64,000 nt of DNA from Entonaema liquescens (taxonomy: Eukaryota > Ascomycota > Sordariomycetes > Xylariales > Xylariaceae). The stretch spans positions 1,922,001-1,986,000 of the forward strand of contig CADCSX010000009.1 of NCBI GenBank assembly GCA_902805475.1, in the 5' to 3' direction. The translations under genes were made by a program, and so were the position numbers. This document shows, one piece after another, positions 56,601 to 64,000 of this stretch. The notes beneath the pieces were generated by a model. The model was not told where the DNA came from, did not search any database, and saw only the letters and a program-made list of their open reading frames with translations. Each line of letters begins with the position of its first letter. The first letter of the stretch is position 1.

Positions 56601-57612
56601 GGCCGCCTCAAAGCGCTCGCTACGTTGATATTGGCATTAGAATTGGTCTTGAGATGGAATGGTGAGGTAACTAGTTGAGCCTACAGATATCCGAGAGGTC
56701 TAATAACCTTGGCCTTGTGCTTTACGCTCCGCGTCTTATCATTTTCCTTTACGTCGCTCATCGTGGACTATTAAATTTGTGATAGAGTGAATTAGATGGT
56801 GAGATTTCTACACCTCTAACAACAGAAGTGAAGTATTGTATTGAATATGACGGCAGAATAGGGGAATGTGAGACGGTGACTTGGTGTCAGTTATATGACA
56901 TCTCGATTACAATTCCATTTCATGACGGGTTCGGGTCCGCTCGGCTTCCTCGGGCGGCCGAATGTCATAGCGGAGCGGCATTCAGGGGTCAAATATCAAA
57001 TAAATCATCCGGGATGGTGTGGCGCAGCAGACAACTGACGCGCCTTGTTTATTCGGATTATGAGTATATTTTCAAACAAGCAATACACATCGAAATATTA
57101 TATCTTTACCGGAGGCGTTACTACCTGGCGGAACTTATTGCTTTAATATACGTCAAATCCCTAAAAAGGTACTTAGACTCTGCAACCACATACAAGTAGA
57201 ATAGACAGGCTATTGAGAGACTCGATGAATTAGTTGATAATATAAACTGTTAAACTAACTAGATACCTAGGTAGTCAAGTAGGCAGTCCAATTCATCCTA
57301 TTATCTAACTTCCTGAACCACCGAGATGAATTATAGGTAGAGTACGTATTTATGCGAATTAGCTAAGGAGCCAATAGAACGTAGTGACCAGGCTCGATAC
57401 GAAGAAAATCCCAGCAGTATCTTTTTCAAGTACCTCAGATGTTTGCTCCTGTCCTGAAATTTGACAATGACAACGTACCACATCAAGATCCATCCGTAAC
57501 GCCGTGTGATGCAATACTAAGCGTCATGAATGCTCGCCAGACGAAATGAAAGAAAAGAACATATGTACAGATAATGGTATCTGATAGGCTACTTCTGCCT
57601 GGAGGACTGCAA
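56601..57612. other. Intergenic region
   Basis: The first 200 bases may hold the acetyltransferase 5' exon and promoter. A 123-codon plus-strand frame (56828-57199) has no recognisable content. A TACCTAGGTA palindrome lies at 57264-57273. Confidence 0.45.
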
Positions 57613-58828
57613 CTAATCAGCACGCTGTCTCTTGTTTCGGCCGCGCCTAGCAAGGAACTGGTCACGACCACCGACGTCCTTCCAATATTGCTCCAGTGCT
57701 TCTGGGGCGATCTTTTTCAATTTGGTCTCGGCTTCAAATGAGGTCTCTCCCGGCATAGCTGGGTGACCGACCCATTGAACTTCGAATTCGAATCCGCCCC
57801 TGGCCTTTTTCTCATGTCCGAGTAGCTTATACACGTGGTAAGTCTCGACAGGCGCGTTCTTTGGTTTGATGAAGAGAGCATTGATGCGACCACCTTGAGC
57901 TTTCCAATACGAATAAAGTGTGTCTTCTGCGCCTCGTTGAATTTCCTCCTCGGCCTCCCATGTGGCCTCGTCCTTGCTCTCCCCAACCCAGTGGACAAGG
58001 AGCTCAACTCTATCGTCTTGAACCATTCTGTGGTCTAGGAGGGCTTGGATTTCCTTCTCTTCCCGTTCGTCGCTTTCCAATGATGCTTGTTCCGTCTGAC
58101 TCACTTCCGTCGCCTTTTCTTTACCCTTCGGGTTATTTTTAGCGTGGTCCGTATGCGCCGGCTGGGATTTCTTGTTGGAAGGCTCGGCCGTTACTACGTT
58201 GACATTGTTGGAAGGTTCTATAGAACGTAGAGATCATTAGCATAGAACTGAGCCATACCGTGCAGAAATAGTATAATTAAATACATACCAGGGACACCCA
58301 TATCGGCCACTGGGACGTGTGAGTTTTTGCTGGATTCTTCTTCGGGTTGAAGATGTAACCGTGCCGCTTCGGGTTCCTGTGCGCGAGCTAAGTTCGCAGC
58401 AGCGTCGACGCGCGGACTATCTGCTATCTCGTTCCTCAGACCGGCGCTCGAACGGCTTTGACGCTCTGTGATATATTAGTTGTGGTCTAGTCGAGAATAC
58501 AGAAGCTTGTATTAGGTACATACTATTCGGCTTGCTTGTTGATGATGGCCGTCCCTTTTTGCTAGTGCTTGGGGCTTCAGAAGAGATGCGCGATCGGGTA
58601 CGCTGGGTCGAAGGGGTCTTTTGCACCGGTTCGTCTGTTTGCTTTAGTTAATACAGCTAAGCTAGACAAATTGTAAAACTGCTAGGTAAACGATCGGTTA
58701 ATCGCCGCTATCTTACCATCATCTATCTCATCGTAAGGATCACTCTTAGCTTTTCGCTTGGTGCCACGCGGTTCCTTGTCGCCATTTACCGGCCCAGGGA
58801 AGATATTCTGAAGAATGCTAGACATCAT
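57613..58828 (-). CDS. Double chromodomain protein (334 aa)
   Basis: Predicted nuclear chromatin reader. Four exons (58828-58717, 58634-58524, 58465-58289, 58217-57613) total 335 codons in phase. The N-terminal half is basic and disordered (GDKEPRGTKRKAKSDPYDEI; SSTSKPNKRQSRSSAG). The C-terminal half has two chromodomain-like units. The first is about residues 195-250 (EIQALLDHRMVQDDRVELLV then HWVGESKDEATWEAEEEIQ). The second is about 265-320 (VYKLLGHEKK, FEFEVQWVGHPAMPGETSFE). Both keep the W-V-G and the T-W/S-F-E pattern of the fold. The second unit could serve as a chromo shadow-like domain. It ends in a basic tail (RRGRNKRQRAD). Not obviously HP1 itself, as the order and linkers differ. 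Confidence 0.85.
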
Positions 58829-60052
58829 GGGGGGTGGAGTTAGGTGTAAAGATGCGGAAAGAGAACAATAAAGTTGAATGATTCAAATTGGGTTGGTGTT
58901 GATGGTGTTGATGATGCGGATAGCTTTGAAGATAAGAAGAGCTCCAAGTACGGGGTAGATGATGACTTGACGAGTTATATTTGAGAAGCTTTCCCAAAGC
59001 TTTCAAGAACTTGAAGTGGCGCGGCAACGGTGGAACCGCGACTTTTTTGTCACTGCACTGGAATGACGAAGAAGTTGCTGGCCCTTGAAGATTGACGTCT
59101 AGGCCTGAGCGTCTAGGCCTGAGGTTTTAATTGTTAATAGGTACCTGTAGTAAAGGGGCTACCGTGACTGGAGAAGACGTACTTCAAAACTCAAGTGACA
59201 AAGGCCTATTTTGCTATACTTATTAGGAAATGGACCGTGCACCATTTTATTGAATGCGCGGATTCGTACCTAGGTAGAGAAGAATGATGTACGGATCCGT
59301 ACACTCAAGGTGAACTCTATGCCTCTATAATGCTGTATGTATATCTGGTTTAATACCTAGGTAGGTTTTCGGGTTATACCAAGCATCACGATATCTTCTA
59401 AAATAATCCCCCCAGCTAATAAAAGAGATGGTTAAGATATTTCAAAGAGCATGGAGTTACGATTACGAACGTCACTAATACGAAGGGCATACAATCACGA
59501 AGTCAATATCAGACTCCTGAATTTGGTCCATTGAAACGAAATGATTATCCAAGCGTAGTAATTCATAGTCGTCCTCAATTTATATCTAAAGCTCATATAC
59601 TATTTACCAATTCGATACTTTCTTATTGGCCTCTTTTCGGTGATTCACTTAAGTTCAGCGTGGGTTGTCGCACAGACCGATGTACTGTCGATTGCCCGTG
59701 CCACGCAAGGAGATGATGATACGATTAGTCTAGTACCTGAACGTTGCGGTCTCTAAGGAAAGATATAAAACCGATAAAGAGACAGGTTCTCCCCCGGAGT
59801 CTCAAAGGACCTCATGTGGCTGGCGTCTAAAGTAAACTTGTCTAAGTAAACTCGAAGGAGTCGACCGGGGGGGTAGTCAGCTCAGTCATCTCGAAACGGC
59901 TTATCAATTATGATAATTATGATAATTATTTTACGCGTCTGCAAATTAAACACGCGAGGTTCTTGAAACATCCTCGAATATAATTACTCCCAGTAAAACG
60001 GCATGATATCGGTAGCCCAATTTACGAAGATGTCAATAACCCTAATTTGGTC
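58829..60052. promoter_or_regulatory. Divergent intergenic region
   Basis: Promoters of the chromodomain and HET genes should lie here. It contains two TACCTAGGTA palindromes (59267 and 59354). A TATGATAATTATGATAATTA duplication is at 59909-59928. No gene recognised. Confidence 0.5.
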
Positions 60053-61819
60053 ATGAGACTTCTTAACTGCCAGACCTTAGATTTCGAAGAGTTTGTTGGA
60101 CATCATGTTCCGGCTTATGCGATCTTATCCCACACCTGGGGTGAGGGCGAGGTCACATTCAGTGACATGAGTAACCGGGAAACGGCTTTGCGAAAGGATG
60201 GAATGAGAAAAATAGAGGCGGCATGTCGGATTGCATTAGAAGAGAATCTAAACTATGCCTGGGTAGATACGTGCTGTATCGACAAATCAAGCAGCGCCGA
60301 GCTGTCGGAAGCTATCAATACCATGTTCGCCTGGTACAAAAAAGCTGCTCTTTGCTTAGTCTTCTTATCTGACTTCACTTCTTATCCTCGCGCGACCCTA
60401 GATGAGATTATAACTTCGTTCGATACTCGTGAGGCATCAGAAAAACAAGACGGAGTGTTTTGTAGGGATCCTCGACTCCTGACGAGTAGGGAGATCGACT
60501 TGCGCCGCGTGGTTGCGAATGGCCTCGGAAGTTGCAAATGGTTCTCACGTGGCTGGACGCTTCAGGAACTAGTCGCGCCAGATCGAGTGCAGTTTTACGA
60601 CAAGGACTCGATCTGCTTCGGATCGAAACTTGAATTGGCTTCTGTCTTGGCTTGGATTACGGGGATTGACACGAGCGTATTGAACGGTAAACCTCTAGAC
60701 CAAGTTCTCGTTGGTCGGCGTATGTCCTGGACAGCGAACCGTACGACGACGAGGGTGGAGGATATGGCATATTGCCTTCTTGGTATTTTCGATATCAACA
60801 TGCCGTTACTTTATGGAGAGGGCACAAAAGCCTTCATACGTTTACAAGAAGAAATATTACGATCTAGCCATGATCTTTCTATATTTGCCTGGAAACCCAA
60901 CAGGAATGACCAACGACGCTTTAGAGGATTGATGGCTAATTCTCCGGCTCAGTTCAAGGATTGTGGAAGATTAGTGAAGCCGTCATTTGAGTGGGATAAT
61001 GGCGGTGAATACAGTCTCACCAGTCGTGGTCTTCGTACCGAGGGCCTGGTCAGAATTGGACGAGGAATTGGGGATGACGTTGGTAGCTACTTCTTATCAC
61101 TTGATTGTGTTGATGAGCGGCGAATGAAACACGTCTTGGTCGTGTCGCTGCGGCAATACGGCCCGGGGCTCTTTGCCAGAAGAAGACACTCGGCAGTCTT
61201 CGACTTAAATGTATACTCGGCAACAAAGCTCCCTCAACCGCAGTATATATGCTGCAAAGACAGTCATGTATTAGATGATATGGTGACTATCAGCCGCACC
61301 AATGCTATCCGGATTATGTTTCCCGAGAATGTCTTCGATATAGAGAGCGTCACAACCTTCCCACAGGCTGATTGGGATCTGAGAAACTCTATACTACTCA
61401 GTTTTCAGCGTCCTCATTTCTGGGGTATGTGGACAGTTAAAACTCAGGATGGCGACGATGGCATTAGTGTTGTCTGCGTCCGGTCATCCGATTGGCTCCT
61501 ATACGGTATGTTCACCTCGAGCAAACTACCTCGGGCCCTCTGTCGGGACGGTCTCCTTCCGTCCCATGTCGAAGATATCCTACAGAGTTTGCCAGACCGG
61601 ACTACGGCTGAGTGCTCGGGGTTTACTCATACGATTAAAGACGAGGCACTCAATCTCGGGGAAGCTGGTATAGAGATTCCGGCTACGCTACTTCGAGTAG
61701 ATAGCACGGTGATCAAGCGTAAGAAGAAAGGCGGCTCTGGATTGAGGCGTGTACGAGACTTACTGAGGAGGAGGGTTGTTGATGTAAAGTCGAATGAAAA
61801 TGTATCTGTATCTCCTTGA
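60053..61819 (+). CDS. HET-domain (heterokaryon incompatibility) protein, 588 aa
   Basis: A fungal allorecognition / cell-death-type protein. The start is ATG at 60053, giving MRLLNCQTLDFEEF, the usual short lead of this class. HET motifs follow in order: YAILSHTWGEGEVTFSDM, then YAWVDTCCIDKSSSAELSEA with INTMFAWYKKAALCLVFLSD, then WFSRGWTLQELVAPDRVQFY. The conserved RVEDMAYCLLGIFDINMPLL and GEGTKAFIRLQEEI come next. No NACHT, WD40 or ankyrin repeats follow; the C-terminal half is of the kind seen in stand-alone HET proteins of the HET-E/-D-like group, ending with a basic tail. The gene is uninterrupted and may be functional, unlike the HET relic at about 24 kb, which belongs to a different HET subtype judging by its C-terminus. 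Confidence 0.93.
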   Translation: MRLLNCQTLDFEEFVGHHVPAYAILSHTWGEGEVTFSDMSNRETALRKDGMRKIEAACRIALEENLNYAWVDTCCIDKSSSAELSEAINTMFAWYKKAALCLVFLSDFTSYPRATLDEIITSFDTREASEKQDGVFCRDPRLLTSREIDLRRVVANGLGSCKWFSRGWTLQELVAPDRVQFYDKDSICFGSKLELASVLAWITGIDTSVLNGKPLDQVLVGRRMSWTANRTTTRVEDMAYCLLGIFDINMPLLYGEGTKAFIRLQEEILRSSHDLSIFAWKPNRNDQRRFRGLMANSPAQFKDCGRLVKPSFEWDNGGEYSLTSRGLRTEGLVRIGRGIGDDVGSYFLSLDCVDERRMKHVLVVSLRQYGPGLFARRRHSAVFDLNVYSATKLPQPQYICCKDSHVLDDMVTISRTNAIRIMFPENVFDIESVTTFPQADWDLRNSILLSFQRPHFWGMWTVKTQDGDDGISVVCVRSSDWLLYGMFTSSKLPRALCRDGLLPSHVEDILQSLPDRTTAECSGFTHTIKDEALNLGEAGIEIPATLLRVDSTVIKRKKKGGSGLRRVRDLLRRRVVDVKSNENVSVSP

Positions 61820-61844
61820 TAAGGTACATGCATGTACCGAGGTA

Positions 61845-61878
61845 TTATATATATAGGTATAGGTATAGGTATAGGTAC
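61845..61878 (+). repeat. TAGGTA hexanucleotide repeat
   Basis: About four tandem copies of ATAGGT just after the HET gene stop. It is not the TTAGGG telomere unit. Confidence 0.75.
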
Positions 61879-62095
61879 ATATAAACCTTATGCGGTTTAA
61901 TGCATCGACCCAAAGCCAATGAAAAACCGCGACGCGTGAGAGGTGGGGGGAGGGGTAGAGGTAGAGGGGTAGAAAGGGGAAAATTCCCAATGGGTTGTCT
62001 AAAGGACAATTTCTTACATGAGTCAGAAGGCGCCGATAACTTTTAGGGCTTAAAACTTCCAATTCTCAACTCTTAAACCCCAAATTAGCATCTTC

Positions 62096-64000
62096 ATGAC
62101 CGTCGGCGGTTATCTTCATTCCAGAACTATCATTGTTCGTACGGTCCGCCAATTTCAACGTCAATATCGACAACCCTGTATATTCGCATCTACCATTAGG
62201 ACTATAACTCCTCTTGGTCGTTACCATTATACCAAATTTAATCAACATTCATCCGTCTTTCAGAGACGCGTTGCTAGCACCATGGCGTTAGAAAGCAAAA
62301 TAGATCAAATCCTCTTAAAGCTGGATAACTTGACGCTCGAGTCCATCGCCGAGAAATATCCCACGACCCATACCAATGTCAACCCTTACGATTCCTACCG
62401 TATACATATCGCTGAAGTTCTCGCCCCAATTACAGGTGTTCCCTCTGAAAAGATTCACTCCGTAATTCAGTGGACAAATGCCCTTGACAAGGGTGACTTC
62501 ACCTTACCTATTCCTGCCCTCCGGATAAAGGGTGCGAAACCCGACGCACTGGGCGCCGAATGGGCAGCTAAGGTAGGAGAGTTGCTTATGCATATATCCG
62601 CGTGCACTGCTAAATACTGGTCTTCATAGTTCCCCGAAGATGATCCCTTACTGGAAAAGCCGGTTGCTGCTGGTTCATTTTTATCCTTCTTTATTAGGGG
62701 TGGCCCTCTAACGAAGTCCCTTATTCCTATGATCCGCGACCTTGGTGTGGAATACGGACGCAACCGCTTCCTCGGTCTAAAAGACCCTAAGGATCCGAGC
62801 AAAGGAAAGAAGCGAATCGTCGTCGAGTTCAGTTCCCCAAACATCGCTAAGCCATTCCACGCGGGACATCTTCGCTCCACCATCATCGGAAGTTTCCTTG
62901 CGAACTTGTATGAGGGTGCCGGTTGGGATGTTGTTAGAATTAACTATCTTGGCGACTGGGGAAAACAGTATGGCCTCTTAGCCCTGGCCTACGAGAGGTA
63001 TGGAGACGAGGAAGCACTAAAGAAGGACCCTATCGACCACCTATTCCGACTTTACGTTCGTATAAATGCCGAGAAAGAAGAAGAGTTAGCAGCCATTGAA
63101 GCGAAGAAGAAGGAAGGCCAGGATGTTACCGAACTCCTAGCTAACAGCTTGGACGAGCAAGCTCGAAAATACTTCCGCAAGATGACGGACCGAGATGAAA
63201 AGGCTCTCGCGTTATGGAAGCGCTTCAGAGATTTGAGTATCGTCCGATACAAAGCGACATACGCCAGGCTGAACATCAAGTTCGACGAATATAGCGGTGA
63301 GAGTCAGGTTACTGAAGAGGCGATGGAAAAGGTAGCCAAGGAAATGACCGAAAAGGGCATCACACGAGAAGACCAGGGTGCTGTGCTTGTTGACTTCACA
63401 GAGCTCATACCGGGTAAGGAGGGCAAACGCCTCGGCCGAACAGTTATCAGAAAGAGGGATGGCACTGCTCTATATCTCACCCGAGATATTGCAGAGCTCT
63501 TAGGCCGATACGAGAAATATAAGTTCGACCATATGATATACGTCGTTGCAAGTCAACAAGATCTTCATCTTCAGCAACTCTTCAAAATCATCGAACTCCT
63601 TGGCTACAAGGATATCGCTGCTCGCTGCCAGCACATCAACTTTGGACTGGTCCTGGGCATGAGTACCCGAAAGGGTACTGTCAAATTGTATGTATTCACT
63701 TCTACTTCTCGGCGCGGGGCTAATGATATTGTCGTAGCTTGGATGACATCCTGCGGGACTGCGCCGATCATATGCACGAAGTCATGAGGAAAAATGAAGC
63801 CAAATATTCCCAAGTGGAAGACCCCGAAGGCACTGCTGATACTCTCGGCATTAGCAGTGTGATGACACAGGATATGAGCGGGAAAAGGTATGTTGTCCAC
63901 TGATTATCAAGGCGTGAGCTAACATATTGATGGCCAGGGGTAATAATTATACCTTCGATTTGGCAGTGATGACGTCTTTTGAAGGAGACACGGGACCTTA
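62096..64000 (+). CDS. Arginyl-tRNA synthetase, N-terminal part, with mitochondrial leader (cut at window end)
   Basis: Class I aminoacyl-tRNA synthetase charging tRNA-Arg. Exons are 62096-62572, 62630-63687, 63738-63887 and 63938-64000 (partial). The N-terminal domain of the eukaryotic/bacterial ArgRS is present (MALESKIDQILLKLDNLTLE). The HIGH-like signature is SSPNIAKPFHAGHLRST, followed by YLGDWGKQYG, RDGTALYLTRDIAELLGRYE and, for KMSK, VLGMSTRKGTVKF. An upstream in-frame ATG at 62096 adds 62 residues rich in Arg, Ser and Thr with no acids (for example RTIIVRTVRQFQRQYRQP), typical of a mitochondrial presequence. The internal ATG at 62282 begins the cytosolic form. The ATG contexts differ: TTCATGA (weak) versus ACCATGG (strong). 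Confidence 0.95.

Noticed and set aside
61845..61878. TAGGTA repeat as interstitial telomere sequence
   Set aside because: The unit is ATAGGT, not TTAGGG, and there are only about four copies.
1..64000. tRNA, rRNA or CRISPR features
   Set aside because: No A/B box pairs with a cloverleaf, no rRNA-like stretches and no regular direct repeats with spacers were found by reading both strands.

Overview
The window looks like nuclear DNA of a filamentous ascomycete, probably a sordariomycete. The genes carry short introns (about 45-200 nt) with GTAAGT-type donors, CTAAC-type branch sites and CAG/TAG acceptors. They include families typical of moulds: HET-domain proteins, a Cti6-type PHD protein, a tiny fungal metallothionein and a small secreted protein. 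No transposon ORF, tRNA, rRNA or CRISPR array was recognised.

Left part (1-22.4 kb): a Cti6-like PHD-finger gene (-), a conserved gene of unknown function (+), a 1578-residue disordered protein gene (+), a mitochondrial-leader short-chain dehydrogenase (+), a conserved fungal hypothetical gene (-) and a small secreted protein gene (-). Several of these carry apparent single-base deletions at homopolymer runs, which look more like assembly errors than decay.

Middle (22.4-36.3 kb): an AT-rich tract holds a decayed HET-domain relic and another broken ORF. A seven-exon P-type H+-ATPase (+), a Tgl1-type steryl ester lipase (-, frame-disrupted), the cytochrome oxidase assembly factor Pet191 (+), and a Ppn2-like membrane metallophosphatase (+) follow. 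A 54-codon hydrophobic ORF overlaps the 3' end of the phosphatase gene in antisense.

Right part (36.8-64 kb): transaldolase with a 12-nt microexon (-), Tudor-SN/SND1 (-), an eight-exon hotdog thioesterase (-) sharing a 303-bp divergent promoter with a Nop8-like RRM protein (+), a two-pass membrane protein broken by one in-frame TAG (-), a two-exon metallothionein (-), an alcohol acetyltransferase-like gene (-), a double chromodomain protein (-), an intact HET-domain gene (+), and arginyl-tRNA synthetase (+, cut by the window end) with an apparent dual start for mitochondrial and cytosolic forms.

The genes are mostly independent housekeeping loci (chromatin, pentose phosphate pathway, translation, proton pumping, respiratory chain assembly, lipid hydrolysis) interspersed with lineage-specific genes (HET, secreted protein, acetyltransferase, metallothionein). 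There is no obvious biosynthetic cluster. I found no convincing new multi-gene system. The most informative items are the tiny metallothionein, the dual-start ArgRS, the microexons, the in-frame TAG, the HET relic and the antisense small ORF.
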